Notes: generated by a model from the sequence alone, not told the origin. A stretch of 55,797 nucleotides of DNA from Ideonella sp. (GCA_025458335.1 JALOSQ010000005.1:1-55797), one strand, 5' to 3'. Counted from the first letter of the stretch, positions 1 through 11,127 are shown. A program made the numbers and translations.

Positions 1-924
<924 letters not shown>

Positions 925-957
925 GCGCGGGCCACGACGCACCGCTTTGTCGCGCGA

Positions 958-1002
958 CGCCAGGAGGGGCCGGACCCGGCAGTCCGGCGCGTGCTCCTGG
1001 CG
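958..1002. terminator. nested stem-loop downstream of argG
   Basis: CGCCAGGAG-gg-GCCGGAC-ccggca-GTCCGGC-gcgtg-CTCCTGGCG: 9-bp outer and 7-bp inner perfect inverted repeats; no U-tract. Confidence 0.5.
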
Positions 1003-1106
1003 ATTGAGCGCTCGCAATCCGGCGCCGCTGGGCGCAGATAGAACTCCGACGTCAGGCGGCACGAGTGCTCGCGCATCCGCGCGACGGCCGCCGAACCGGA
1101 GGACGC

Positions 1107-1532
1107 ATGCGATCGAAGGCCGTGAAGGCGTTGTGCATCGGGGTGACGAGCCTGGCTGCCGCCGGCGTCTGGGCGCAAGCGCGCGTGGACGCGGGCAAGC
1201 AGGAGTACGACTGGCACTGCGCCAGCTGCCACGGCGCCACCGGCACCGGGAACGGCGAACTGCGGAAGTTCCTGAACAAGGCGCCCAGCGATCTCACCAC
1301 GCTCAGCAAGCGCAATGGCGGCGCGTTCCCGAACCAGCTGGTCTGGGAGATCATCGACGGACGCACGGCGACGGACATCGGCCCGCACGGCACCCGCGAG
1401 ATGCCAGTGTGGGGCCAGCGCTACCGTGCCGAGGCCTTGGCCCAACCCGGCACCGCGGCCCAGCCCGAGTGGTACGTGCGCAACCGCATCGTGGCGCTGC
1501 TCGACTACCTGTCCCGCATCCAGGCAAAGTGA
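1107..1532 (+). CDS. secreted c-type cytochrome (single CxxCH)
   Basis: Signal peptide MRSKAVKALCIGVTSLAAAGVWAQA, then CASCHG; SD-like ggagga before the ATG at 1107. Confidence 0.85.
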   Translation: MRSKAVKALCIGVTSLAAAGVWAQARVDAGKQEYDWHCASCHGATGTGNGELRKFLNKAPSDLTTLSKRNGGAFPNQLVWEIIDGRTATDIGPHGTREMPVWGQRYRAEALAQPGTAAQPEWYVRNRIVALLDYLSRIQAK

Positions 1533-1670
1533 TCACCGCGGGCCGGGCCGGCGGCGCAGGCGCTGCGGCCACGGCCCGCCGACGGACCGGTCCGAGCCGG
1601 GGGGCACGCGGCGGCGGGTGAAGCGTTCAATGGATTGAACGGTCCGGGTCCGGCGTGGTCACATCCGGGC

Positions 1671-2675
1671 ATGACCGTCTGCCACGCCCTCGAGCCCCGC
1701 ATCCGCCGCCGGAGACGGCCCGTCCGGCGCATCGCCATCGTCGTGTTGTTCGGCCTTGCGTCGCTGGGCGTCGGTGCCGTGGACCTCCAGGGGCATCGAG
1801 GTGCCCGCGGCCTCGCGCCGGAAAGCACGCTGGCCGGCTTCGAGGTCGCTTTGCGTCTGGGCGTGACGACACTCGAGTTCGACACGGTCGTCACGCGTGA
1901 CGGCGTGGTGATCGTCCACCATGACCGGCGCGTCAACCCGGACCATACGCGCACGTCCGGGGGGTCTTGGCTCGAGCCGCCGGGGCCGGTCATCTTCCAG
2001 TCGGACTGGGCCGACTTGCGCAACCTGGACGTCGGACGCGCCCGGCCCGGCAGCCGCACCGCCGCCACGTTCCCCCGGCAAGGCCCCGCCGACGGGCAGC
2101 GCATCCCGACGCTCGAGCAGGTCCTTGAGCAGGTGCGCGCGCTCGGCGGCGACGCCATCCGATTCAACATCGAGACCAAACTGTCGCCTGTCGCCCCGGG
2201 CGAGGGGCCAGCGCCCGAGACCTTCGCGAGGCTGGTGCTCGACGTGGCGCGGCGGCACGGGGTGCTCGACCGGGTCACGATCCAGAGCTTCGACTGGCGC
2301 ACGCTGCAGGCCGTCCAGCGCCTTGCACCCGAAGTCCCGACCGCCTACCTCACGTCGCAGCAGGACTGGGGGCCGGGCGTCACCGACGGGGTCTGGACCG
2401 CCGGCCTTCGCCTCGCCGACCATGGCAGCGTGCCGCGCATGGTCAAGGCGGCCGGCGGCGCGATCTGGTCGCCGTTCCACGGCGATCTCACCGCCGACCT
2501 CGTGCGCGAAGCCCAGGCGCTGGGCCTGCGCGTCGCGCCGTGGACGGTCAACGAGCCGGTCCACATCCGCCGCGTCCTCGACTTCGGCGTCGACGCGCTG
2601 ATCACCGACTACCCGGACCGCGCCCGGGCCGAGTTGGCGGCGCGCGGACTGCCGCTGCCTGCGCCTTTGCGCTGA
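1671..2675 (+). CDS. glycerophosphodiester phosphodiesterase family protein
   Basis: LQGHRGARGLAPESTLAGFEVALRLGVTTLEFDTVVTRDGVVIVHHD and C-terminal APWTVNEPVHIRRVLDFGVDALITDYPD. Confidence 0.92.
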   Translation: MTVCHALEPRIRRRRRPVRRIAIVVLFGLASLGVGAVDLQGHRGARGLAPESTLAGFEVALRLGVTTLEFDTVVTRDGVVIVHHDRRVNPDHTRTSGGSWLEPPGPVIFQSDWADLRNLDVGRARPGSRTAATFPRQGPADGQRIPTLEQVLEQVRALGGDAIRFNIETKLSPVAPGEGPAPETFARLVLDVARRHGVLDRVTIQSFDWRTLQAVQRLAPEVPTAYLTSQQDWGPGVTDGVWTAGLRLADHGSVPRMVKAAGGAIWSPFHGDLTADLVREAQALGLRVAPWTVNEPVHIRRVLDFGVDALITDYPDRARAELAARGLPLPAPLR

Positions 2676-2737
2676 CCCCGGCGTCCACCGCGCCCCGTGG
2701 CGCTGCGCCGCGTCGCGGCGGCCAGCCCACAAACGCG

Positions 2738-2770
2738 ACGGCCCGGGCACGACGAGCGCACCCGGGCCGT
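2738..2770. terminator. inverted repeat between convergent GDPD and FAS1 genes
   Basis: ACGGCCCGGG-N13-CCCGGGCCGT, perfect 10-bp stem in a convergent intergenic region. Confidence 0.65.
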
Positions 2771-2788
2771 GGCTTCATGCCGCGATGG

Positions 2789-5521
2789 TCAGCGCGGCGG
2801 CAGGATCACGCGGTCGATCACGTGGATCACGCCGTTGCTGGCCGCCACGTCGGTCGCGACGATGCGCGAGGTGCGGTGGCGGGCGTCGGTGATCTGCAGC
2901 GGCGACGCGGAGATCGTGAAGCGCCCACCCTGCACGGTCGTGACCGGCTGGCCGAACGGGATGCCGCTGGACAGCACCTGCCCCCGCACCACGTGGTAGG
3001 TCAGCACCCGGGTCAGCAGCGCCCGGTCGGCGAGCAGCTGGGCCTGGGTCAGGTGCAGCTCGTGCAGCAGCGCAGCGAAGGCCTCGTTGGTCGGCGCGAA
3101 CACCGTGAAGGTCTCCGAGGTCAGCGTGTCGGCGAGGCCGGCCGCGTTGATCGCCGCCACCAGGATGCTGAACTGCGGCTGCGACATCGCCACCTGCACC
3201 AGGTTGCGGGTCGTCGGCAGGATCACCCGGTCGATCGTGTGCACCACGCCGTTGGACGCCAGCGCATCGGTTGCCGTGATGTTGGCCACACGGCCGCGCG
3301 CGTCGCGCAGCTTGGGGCCGCCGGTCAGGTCGACCACCACCGGCTGGCCGTTGACCGTCGCCACCGCCAGCTCGTCGCGCAGGTCGCCTGCGAGCACCTG
3401 GCCCGACAGCACGTGATAGCGCAGCACAGCGGTGAGCAGCGGGGTGTTGGCCAGCAGCGCATCCTTGCTGATGCCCAGCTCGGTCAGCAGCGCCGCGAAC
3501 GCCGCGTTGGTCGGCGCGAACACGGTGAACGGACCGGCCGCCTTGAGCGTGTCGACCAGATTGGCCGCCACGACCGCCTCGACCAGGATGCTGAACTGCG
3601 GCAGCGACTGGGCCAGCTGCACGAGGTCCGGCACGACCACCGGCGCTGGCGGCGGCGGGGGCGGCGTCTCGGGACGCGGCAGGATCACGCGGTCGATCAC
3701 GTGGATCACACCGTTGGTCGCGAGCACGTCCGTGGCGACGATGTTGGCGACGCGGCCGCGGGCGTCGCGGATCTTCGCCCCGCCGTCGAGGTCGATCGCG
3801 ATCGACTGGCCCTGAACCGTGGGCACCGACAGCTCATCGCGGAGGTCGCCCGCGAGCACGCGCTGGCCCAGCACGTGGTAGGTGAGCACCGCGGTGAGAA
3901 GCGGCCGGTTGGCGAACAGCGCCTCCTTGGTCACGCCCAGTTCACCCAGCAGGGCCACGAAGGCGTCGTTGGTCGGCGCGAACACGGTGAGCGGGCCGGG
4001 GCCCGACAGCGTCGCACCCAGGCCGGCCGTCTCGACCGCCTCGACCAGCAGGCTGAACTGCGGCAGCGAGCGGGCGATCTCGACCAGGTTGCGGAACTCC
4101 GGCGCCTGCGGCAGCAGGACCTTGTCGATCACGTGCACCACGCCATTGGCGCCCTGCACGTTGGTCGCGACGATGTTCGACGTGCGGCCGCGGGCGTCGA
4201 CGATCTTTGCGCCACCGTCGAGGTCGAAGCGGATCGCCTGGCCCTGCACGGTCGTCGCGGTCGCGTCGTCGCGCAGGTCGGCGGCGAGCGTGCGCTGGTT
4301 GCCCAGCACGTGGTACGTCAACACCGCGGCGAGCAGCGCGCGGTTGCCGAACAGCGCCTCCTTGGTCACCCCGAGTTCACCCAGCAGGGCCACGAAGGCG
4401 TCGTTGGTCGGGGCGAACACCGTGAACGGGCCGGTGCCCGACAGCGTCTCGGCCAGGCCGGCCGCCACTACCGCTTCGACGAGCAGGCTGAACTGCGGCA
4501 GCGACTGCGCGATCTGCACGATCGAGCGGTCGGACGGCAGCACGACGCGGTCGATCAGGTGCACCACGCCGTTGCGGGCGCGCAGGTCGGCCTGGACGAC
4601 CGACGCGCTGCGGCCGCGGGCATCCGTGAGCGTCACCGCCGGTTTGCGCGGCGTGCCGGCCACGTCGACGGTCAGCGCCTGCCCCTCGACGGTCACCAGG
4701 GTCTCGCCATCGTCCAGGTCGCGTGCCCGCTGGCGCGTGGCCAGCACGTGGTAGGTCAGCACCTGCGTGAGCAGCGGCTTGTTGGCCAGCAGTTGCTCGG
4801 CCGTCAGGTTGAGCTCGGCGAGCAGCGCGGCAAAGGCCTTGTCGGTCGGCGCGAACACCGTGAAGGTGCCGGTGCCGCGCAGCGTCGCCTCGAGGCCTGC
4901 CGCCTTCACCGCGGCCTCCAGGATCGAGGTTTCGGGCAGTCGCTTGATCACCGAGAACACATTCGGGCGCACCAGCGGCGCCTTGAGCTGGTGGAGCACG
5001 CCATTGGCAGCCTTGATATCGGCGCGGCCGACCTCGACGCCTTCGATGAACAGCTTGCCTCCCTCCACACTCACGGACAGTTCTTCGCCGTTGAGGTTTC
5101 GCACCACGAACGAACGCGGGGCCGACAGCGCCTGCGCACGGCCGGCCGCCGCGGCGGTCGCCTGCTCAGCGGCCGCGGCCTGCAGGCCCTCGGCGAGCAC
5201 GGCGGCGTCGAGCACGTGCGACTTGAGGAAGTCCTCCAGCGCCTCGCGGTTCTCGGGCCGGCGCAGCTCGGCCAGGTCGTCGGCGTAGGGCGCCAGGGCC
5301 TCGTCGGTGGGCGCCAGCAGGGTCAGGGCGGGCGCGCTGCGCATCAGGCCGGTCATGCCGGCGCTGTCGAGGGCCTGGACCATCGTCTGCGCATTGGCCA
5401 CGGAGCGAGCGGTGTCCGCCAGGTCGGCGGGCGCGCTGGTGTCGCCGCCGCCGCCGCCGCAGGCCGCCAGGAAGGCAGCGCCGGCCACACTGGCGGCGAA
5501 CAGCCGGAGAAGTCGCTTCAT
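2789..5521 (-). CDS. lipoprotein with multiple fasciclin (FAS1) domains
   Basis: MKRLLRLFAASVAGAAFLAACGGGGG lipobox, then about six FAS1-like units with TVFAPTNxAF...LLxxVLTYHVL...NGVVHxIDRVILP. Confidence 0.9.
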   Translation of the reverse strand: MKRLLRLFAASVAGAAFLAACGGGGGDTSAPADLADTARSVANAQTMVQALDSAGMTGLMRSAPALTLLAPTDEALAPYADDLAELRRPENREALEDFLKSHVLDAAVLAEGLQAAAAEQATAAAAGRAQALSAPRSFVVRNLNGEELSVSVEGGKLFIEGVEVGRADIKAANGVLHQLKAPLVRPNVFSVIKRLPETSILEAAVKAAGLEATLRGTGTFTVFAPTDKAFAALLAELNLTAEQLLANKPLLTQVLTYHVLATRQRARDLDDGETLVTVEGQALTVDVAGTPRKPAVTLTDARGRSASVVQADLRARNGVVHLIDRVVLPSDRSIVQIAQSLPQFSLLVEAVVAAGLAETLSGTGPFTVFAPTNDAFVALLGELGVTKEALFGNRALLAAVLTYHVLGNQRTLAADLRDDATATTVQGQAIRFDLDGGAKIVDARGRTSNIVATNVQGANGVVHVIDKVLLPQAPEFRNLVEIARSLPQFSLLVEAVETAGLGATLSGPGPLTVFAPTNDAFVALLGELGVTKEALFANRPLLTAVLTYHVLGQRVLAGDLRDELSVPTVQGQSIAIDLDGGAKIRDARGRVANIVATDVLATNGVIHVIDRVILPRPETPPPPPPAPVVVPDLVQLAQSLPQFSILVEAVVAANLVDTLKAAGPFTVFAPTNAAFAALLTELGISKDALLANTPLLTAVLRYHVLSGQVLAGDLRDELAVATVNGQPVVVDLTGGPKLRDARGRVANITATDALASNGVVHTIDRVILPTTRNLVQVAMSQPQFSILVAAINAAGLADTLTSETFTVFAPTNEAFAALLHELHLTQAQLLADRALLTRVLTYHVVRGQVLSSGIPFGQPVTTVQGGRFTISASPLQITDARHRTSRIVATDVAASNGVIHVIDRVILPPR
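2797..2830. repeat. 34-bp exact intragenic repeat, copy 1 (FAS1 domain-end motif)
   Basis: gcggcaggatcacgcggtcgatcacgtggatcac, identical to 3676..3709. Confidence 0.9.
3676..3709. repeat. 34-bp exact intragenic repeat, copy 2
   Basis: Same 34 bp as 2797..2830; offset 879 bp (a multiple of 3). Confidence 0.9.
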
Positions 5522-5693
5522 CGGAGGGTCTCCCCGTCGGTGAACTGGTTCGGTACCCGGCTGCCAGGGCGGCCGGACGCGGGCTGCACCCGGGCGCATG
5601 GCCCAAGATGCAGACCGCACGGTACTCGAAAGATACCGCTTAGTTCACTTGTGACCCTGCCGTCTACTTGGGTACTCCTCCGTCAGCACGACG

Positions 5694-6719
5694 TCACACC
5701 ACGACCGGCTCCGTTTCGAGCCGGATGCCGAATCGCCCGTATACGCTCTCCTGAATGGCCTGCGCCAGGGTCATCACCTCGCTGCCGATGGCGCCGCCTC
5801 GATTCACCAGCACCAAGGCCTGCTTCTCGTACACGCCCGCCTGACCGATCGACTTCCCCTTCCAGCCGCAGGCGTCGATCATCCAGCCCGCCGCCAGCTT
5901 GACCGTGCCGTCGGGCAGCGGGTAATGCACGATGCCCGGATCGCGGCCGATGATGTCGCGGCACTGCTCGGCGCTGACCACCGGGTTCTTGAAGAAGCTG
6001 CCGGCGTTGCCGACCTGACCCGGATCCGGCAGTTTCGAACGGCGGATGTCGCACACCCAGTCGAACACCTGCCGCGGCGTCGGGTCCGTGATCCCGGACT
6101 CCGCCCGCTTGCGCTCGAGTTCCAGGTACCCGAGCACCGGCTGCCACGGCCGCGGGAGGCGGAAGCGCACGCGCGTGATCACGCTTCGCCCGGCCAGCGC
6201 GTGCTTGAACACGCTGTCGCGGTACCCGAACGCGCAGATCGACGCCCCGAGGGTCACCGACCGCCCGGTGACGAGGTCGACCGCGTCGAGCGACTCGAAG
6301 CGATCCTTGAACTCGACACCGTAGGCCCCGATGTTCTGCACGGGCGCGGCCCCGACCGTGCCGGGTATCAGCGCCAGGTTCTCCAGGCCCGGCCAGCCCT
6401 GCCGGAGCGTCCAGTCGACAAACCCGTGCCACGGCTCGCCGGCGCCGGCCTCGACGACCCAGGCGTCTTCGGTCTCGCGCACCAATCGGCACCCCGGCAC
6501 CTCGACCTTCACGACGACCTGCGGCATGTCGCGCGTCAGGATGATGTTGCTGCCGCCGCCCAGGATGAACTTCGCGGACCGGCCGAGCTCCGGGTGGTCG
6601 ACCATCCGGCGCACGTCGGCGTCGCTGGTCACGCGCACGAGCGTGTGTGCGACCGCCGGCAGGCCGAAGGTGTTGTACGGCTTGAGGCTCACGCCGTGTT
6701 CGAGGCGCAGGGGGGGCAT
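5694..6719 (-). CDS. murB: UDP-N-acetylenolpyruvoylglucosamine reductase
   Basis: [62 protein letters not shown]. Confidence 0.95.
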   Translation of the reverse strand: MPPLRLEHGVSLKPYNTFGLPAVAHTLVRVTSDADVRRMVDHPELGRSAKFILGGGSNIILTRDMPQVVVKVEVPGCRLVRETEDAWVVEAGAGEPWHGFVDWTLRQGWPGLENLALIPGTVGAAPVQNIGAYGVEFKDRFESLDAVDLVTGRSVTLGASICAFGYRDSVFKHALAGRSVITRVRFRLPRPWQPVLGYLELERKRAESGITDPTPRQVFDWVCDIRRSKLPDPGQVGNAGSFFKNPVVSAEQCRDIIGRDPGIVHYPLPDGTVKLAAGWMIDACGWKGKSIGQAGVYEKQALVLVNRGGAIGSEVMTLAQAIQESVYGRFGIRLETEPVVV

Positions 6720-6777
6720 GGCAGAATTTTCGGCTGCTTGGAGGAAGGGCCGGTCGCCCGCGACCCGGCCATGCATC

Positions 6778-7266
6778 ATGCCCAGCTTCGACACCGTCCT
6801 CGAACCGAATCTCGTCGAGATCCGCAACGCCGTCGACCAGGCGTCCAAGGAGGTCGGCACCCGCTTCGACTTCAAGGGAACGTCGGCCCGGGTCGAGCTC
6901 AAGGACAAGGAGGTCACCGTCTACGGTGACACCGACTTCCAGATCGGGCAGGTCCTCGACATCCTGACCGCCAAGCTCACCAAGCGCAGCGTCGACATCC
7001 GCTTCGTCGACCGCAGCGCCAAGATCGAGAAGATCGGCGGCGACAAGGTCAAGCAGGTGCTCAAGATCCGGGAAGGCGTGGACAGCGACACGGGCAAGAA
7101 GATCCAGGGCGTCGTGAAGCAGAGCAAACTGAAGGTGCAGGCGTCGATCCAGGGCGACGTGGTGCGCGTCACTGGCGCCAAGCGGGACGACCTGCAGGCG
7201 GCCATCGCGCTGATCCGCAAGGAGATCGCCGATGCGCCGCTGGGTTTCACCAACTTCCGCGACTGA
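6778..7266 (+). CDS. YajQ family nucleotide-binding protein
   Basis: [37 protein letters not shown] ... [10 protein letters not shown]. Confidence 0.93.
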   Translation: MPSFDTVLEPNLVEIRNAVDQASKEVGTRFDFKGTSARVELKDKEVTVYGDTDFQIGQVLDILTAKLTKRSVDIRFVDRSAKIEKIGGDKVKQVLKIREGVDSDTGKKIQGVVKQSKLKVQASIQGDVVRVTGAKRDDLQAAIALIRKEIADAPLGFTNFRD

Positions 7267-7342
7267 CCACCGGTGCGTCACGCCGGGACGTCCAGCCTCC
7301 TCCTACGGATGGCCGCTCCGACCTCGTCTTGAACCTGTCCCG

Positions 7343-8044
7343 ATGACCGAGCCCCGCCGCCGTCGCCTGTCCGCCATGCTCAAGGCCCTGACCGTGACCG
7401 CGTCCCTCGCGCTGTCCCTGGGCGTCGCTCCGCCGGTTCACGCACAACCGGCCGGCGACGGCACGCGGGTCGCGCTCAGCGGCAGCCTTGGGACGAAGGC
7501 ATTGCTGGTCATCAACGGGGTGCCCCGCACGGTGTCCACCGGCGATACCGTCGACGGCGTGCGGTTGCTGTCGGTGCGCGGCGACCAGGCCGAGGTGGCC
7601 GTTGATGGCCGGCGCGTCGCGCTGCGCATTGGCGCGGCCCCGGTGAATCTGAGCGGCGAGCCCACGCCGGGGACCGGCCGGCGCATCGTGCTCACCGCTG
7701 ACCGTGGTGGCCACTTCTGGTCCGACGGCACGGTCAACGGCCGCTTCGCGCGCTTCATGGTGGACACCGGCGCCACGATGGTCTCGATGAGCCAGTCCGA
7801 CGCCGAGAGGATCGGCCTGAACTTTCGGGACGCGCCGCGGGGCGTCGTTCGCACGGCCAACGGCGACGTCCCGGCCCACCGGGTCATCCTCGACTCGATC
7901 CGGGTCGGCGACGTGCTCGTGCGCTCGGTCGAGGCCGTCGTGATCCCGACCGCGATGGATCACGTGCTGCTGGGCAACAGTTTCCTCGTCCGCTTCCAGA
8001 TGCGGCGGGAAAACGACCGGATGGAACTCGACCGCAAGCCCTGA
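7343..8044 (+). CDS. retropepsin-like aspartic protease family (secreted)
   Basis: Signal peptide, then GHFWSDGTVNGRFARFMVDTGATMVSMSQSDAERIGL and VLLGNSFL. Confidence 0.88.
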   Translation: MTEPRRRRLSAMLKALTVTASLALSLGVAPPVHAQPAGDGTRVALSGSLGTKALLVINGVPRTVSTGDTVDGVRLLSVRGDQAEVAVDGRRVALRIGAAPVNLSGEPTPGTGRRIVLTADRGGHFWSDGTVNGRFARFMVDTGATMVSMSQSDAERIGLNFRDAPRGVVRTANGDVPAHRVILDSIRVGDVLVRSVEAVVIPTAMDHVLLGNSFLVRFQMRRENDRMELDRKP

Positions 8045-8081
8045 CCGGCCCCGCCCGCCCTGTACGTACCACGGGCCCGAC

Positions 8082-8101
8082 GGCCGGATGGACCGCCGGC
8101 C
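8082..8101. terminator. inverted repeat between convergent protease and prpE genes
   Basis: GGCCGG-atggaccg-CCGGCC in the convergent gap. Confidence 0.4.
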
Positions 8102-8116
8102 CGATGGCGCCCACGG

Positions 8117-10024
8117 TCAGCGCGGGGCAGCGACGAGTTCCTTGATCGTCTGCAGCGCGGACGGGTCCTCGATGGTGGTGAGGTCTCCCGGGTCGCGCCC
8201 CTCGCACACCGCCTGGATCGCACGACGCAGGAGCTTGCCCGAACGGGTCTTCGGCAGCAGGTTGACGAAGCGCACCCGCGCCGGGCGCGCCACGGCCCCG
8301 AGCTGCTCGTCGACGACCTTCATGATCTCGCCCTCGAGCTTGAGCGTGGCCTCCGGGGTCGTGACCTTCGAGGGGTCCTTGAGCACCGCGAAGGCCATCG
8401 CGACCTGGCCCTTGAGCTGGTCGGCCACGCCCACCACGGCGACCTCGGCGACATTCGGGTGGCTGGCGATGCTCTCCTCGATCTCGCGCGTGCCCAGGCG
8501 GTGGCCGGCCACGTTGATGACGTCGTCGGTGCGGCCGAGGATGAAGAAGTAGCCATCCTCGTCGCGGATGCCCCAGTCGAAGGTGCTGTACACCAGCTTG
8601 GACGGGATGCTCGACCAGTAGGTGTTGACGAAGCGCTTGTCGTCGCGCCAGACCGTCTGCATGCAGCCCGGGGGCAGCGGGCCCTCGATGGCCACCACGC
8701 CCTTCTGGTTCGGGCCCTTCAGCTCCTCGCCGGTCTGCTCGTCGAGCAGCTTGACGTCGTAGCCGTACACCGCCTTGCCGGGCGAACCGAACTTGCTCGG
8801 GGCCTTCTCGACGCCATTGCAGATGGTGAGGATCGGCCAGCCGGTCTCGGTCTGCCAGTAGTTGTCGATGATCGGCTTGCCCAGCGACTCCGCGATCCAC
8901 TTGGCGGTGGGCTCGTCGAGGGGCTCACCGGCGAGGAACAGCGCTCGCAGGCTGGACAGGTCGTACTTGGACAGGTACGCCGGGTCCTGCTTCTTGAGCA
9001 CGCGCACCGCGGTGGGCGCGCTGAACATCACCGTCACCTTGTACTGCTCGACGAGCTTCCACCAGATGCCCGCGTCGGGGCGCACCGGCAGACCCTCGTA
9101 CATGATGGTGGCCATGCCGGCGAGCAACGGGCCATAGATGATGTAGCTGTGGCCCACCACCCAGCCGATGTCGCTGGTCGAGAAGTAGGTCTCGCCCGGC
9201 CGGCCGTCGTAGATCAGCTTCATGCTGGCGGCGAGCGCGACCGCGTAGCCGCCGGTGTCGCGCTGCACGCCCTTGGGCTTGCCGGTCGTGCCGCTGGTGT
9301 ACAGCGTGTAGCTCGGGTGGGTGGCGTCGACCCAGGTGCACGGCACGACGGCATCCAGGTACTGCTCGCGCAGCGCCGCGTAATCGGCGTCGCGGCCCTC
9401 GACGCGGTCATACGCCGACAGGCCGCGGTCGACCATCAGCACGTTGGACGGCTTGTGCCGGGCCAGGCGGATCGCCTCGTCGAGCAGCGGCTTGTAGGGC
9501 ACGACCTTGCCGCCGCGGCTGCCCGCATCGGCGCTCACGACGACCGTCGGCTCTGCATCGTCGATGCGGCTGGCCAGGCTCACGCTGGCGAACCCGCCGA
9601 AGACGACCGAGTGGATGGCCCCGATGCGCGCGCAGGCCAGCATCGCGAACGCCGCTTCCGGGATCATCGGCATGTAGACCAGCACGCGGTCGCCCTTGCG
9701 CACGCCGAGCGCGAGCAGGCTGGCCGCCATGCGCTGCACCTCGGCGTGCAGCTGGCGATAGGTGTAGACCGTTTCCTTGTCGACCTCGGTCGAGACCCAG
9801 ATCAGGGCGTTCTGGTCGGGGCGATCCGCGAGATGCCGGTCGACCGCGTTGTGGCAGAGGTTGGTCTGCCCCCCCACGAACCACCGGGCGAACGGCGGGT
9901 TGGCGTAATCACAGACCTGGGAGAACGGCTGGTGCCAGTCGATCAGCGCCGCCTGCTCGCGCCAGAAGCCGTCGCGATCCTCGAGCGAGCGGCGGTGGAA
10001 GTCTGCGTAACGGATCGACGCCAT
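8117..10024 (-). CDS. prpE: propionyl-CoA synthetase (PrpE-type acyl-CoA synthetase)
   Basis: YTSGTTGKPKGVQRDTGGYAVAL, DIGWVVGHSYIIYGPLLAGM, DDVINVAGHRLGTREIEE, KTRSGKLLRRAI. Confidence 0.9.
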   Translation of the reverse strand: MASIRYADFHRRSLEDRDGFWREQAALIDWHQPFSQVCDYANPPFARWFVGGQTNLCHNAVDRHLADRPDQNALIWVSTEVDKETVYTYRQLHAEVQRMAASLLALGVRKGDRVLVYMPMIPEAAFAMLACARIGAIHSVVFGGFASVSLASRIDDAEPTVVVSADAGSRGGKVVPYKPLLDEAIRLARHKPSNVLMVDRGLSAYDRVEGRDADYAALREQYLDAVVPCTWVDATHPSYTLYTSGTTGKPKGVQRDTGGYAVALAASMKLIYDGRPGETYFSTSDIGWVVGHSYIIYGPLLAGMATIMYEGLPVRPDAGIWWKLVEQYKVTVMFSAPTAVRVLKKQDPAYLSKYDLSSLRALFLAGEPLDEPTAKWIAESLGKPIIDNYWQTETGWPILTICNGVEKAPSKFGSPGKAVYGYDVKLLDEQTGEELKGPNQKGVVAIEGPLPPGCMQTVWRDDKRFVNTYWSSIPSKLVYSTFDWGIRDEDGYFFILGRTDDVINVAGHRLGTREIEESIASHPNVAEVAVVGVADQLKGQVAMAFAVLKDPSKVTTPEATLKLEGEIMKVVDEQLGAVARPARVRFVNLLPKTRSGKLLRRAIQAVCEGRDPGDLTTIEDPSALQTIKELVAAPR

Positions 10025-10146
10025 GGACCTGTCTCCTGGAATTCGTTCACGCCCCGGCGCCACGCGGACGACGGGACACGGCGGCCCCGCGGGCGAACCG
10101 CGGGGCGGGCCTCAACGGCCCGGGCGACGAGTCTGCTCGCTGGCCC

Positions 10147-11127
10147 TCACGTGAGTCTGACGACGAGCCGGCCGCGGACCTTGCCCTGCATCAAGCGCTC
10201 GGCGGCGGCGGCCGCACCGGCGAGGTCGATCTCCTCGACCATCGCCTCGAGCTTGGCGGGATCCAGGTCCCGTGCGAGGCGCTCCCAGGCCTGCTGGCGC
10301 AGCGGCAGCGGGGCCATCACGCTGTCGACGCCCGCCAGCGTGACGGCCCGCAGGATGAAGGGCATGACGGTGGCGGGCAGGTCCCCACCCTGGGCCAGCC
10401 CGCAGGCCGCCACGACGCCGCCGTAACGCGTCTGCGCCAGTGCATTCGCCAGCGTGTGGCTGCCCACCGCGTCGACGACGGCCGCCCAGCGCTCCTTCTG
10501 GAGTGGCTTTCCCGGGGCCGCAAGTTCGGCGCGGTCGATCAGGTCGGCGGCGCCGAGGCGCCGGAGGTAGTCGCCCTCGGCGAGCTTGCCGGTGGCGGCG
10601 ATCACCCGGTATCCGAGGTGTGCGAGCACGGCGACCGCGACGCTGCCCACCCCGCCGGTCGCGCCGGTGACCAGGACGTCGCCGTCCCCGGGCTTCACGC
10701 CGTGGCGCTCCAGCGCCATCACGCAGAGCATGGCGGTGTAACCCGCCGTGCCGATCGCCATCGCCTGGCGCGGCGTGAACGCTGCGGGCAGCCGCACCAA
10801 CCGGTCGCCTTGCAGGCTCGCCCGCTGGGCCAGCAGACCCCAGCGCGTTTCACCATGGCCCCAGCCGTTGTGGATGTAACGATCGCCCGGCTTCCAGGCG
10901 GGGTGGCTGCTCGTCAGCACCGTGCCGGCCCCGTCGATGCCGGCCACCATGGGCCAGGACCGCACGACCGGCCCGCGGTTGCAGATGGCCAGGCCGTCCT
11001 TGTAGTTGAGCGTCGAGTACTCGACGGCGGCGTGGACGTCCCCCTCTGGCAGGCGAGCGGGATCAACGTCCTGCACCGTAGCGGAAAAACCGGCCTCGCC
11101 CTTCTCCAGCATCAACGCCTTGAACAT
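10147..11127 (-). CDS. acuI: acrylyl-CoA reductase family MDR oxidoreductase
   Basis: MFKALMLEKGE..., AVEYSTLNYKDGLAI, GIDGAGTV, VLVTGATGGVGSVAVAVL. Confidence 0.85.
   Translation of the reverse strand: MFKALMLEKGEAGFSATVQDVDPARLPEGDVHAAVEYSTLNYKDGLAICNRGPVVRSWPMVAGIDGAGTVLTSSHPAWKPGDRYIHNGWGHGETRWGLLAQRASLQGDRLVRLPAAFTPRQAMAIGTAGYTAMLCVMALERHGVKPGDGDVLVTGATGGVGSVAVAVLAHLGYRVIAATGKLAEGDYLRRLGAADLIDRAELAAPGKPLQKERWAAVVDAVGSHTLANALAQTRYGGVVAACGLAQGGDLPATVMPFILRAVTLAGVDSVMAPLPLRQQAWERLARDLDPAKLEAMVEEIDLAGAAAAAERLMQGKVRGRLVVRLT

Noticed and set aside
2797-4440. Periodic repeats considered as a CRISPR or VNTR array
   Set aside because: Spacing is about 435-462 bp, in-frame, and explained by repeated FAS1 domains; no short repeat-spacer pattern.
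5607-5645. CGGTA-ctcgaaaga-TACCG small inverted repeat upstream of the FAS1 gene as an ECF-sigma or operator site
   Set aside because: Only a 5-bp stem and no match to a promoter class I can name confidently; too weak to claim.
2540-5902. 1120-aa plus-strand ORF
   Set aside because: Antisense to the FAS1 gene and murB; R/H/G-rich translation with no domain logic, a typical GC-rich shadow ORF.
8459-10426. 655-aa plus-strand ORF opposite prpE
   Set aside because: Antisense shadow ORF; prpE on the minus strand has complete family motifs.
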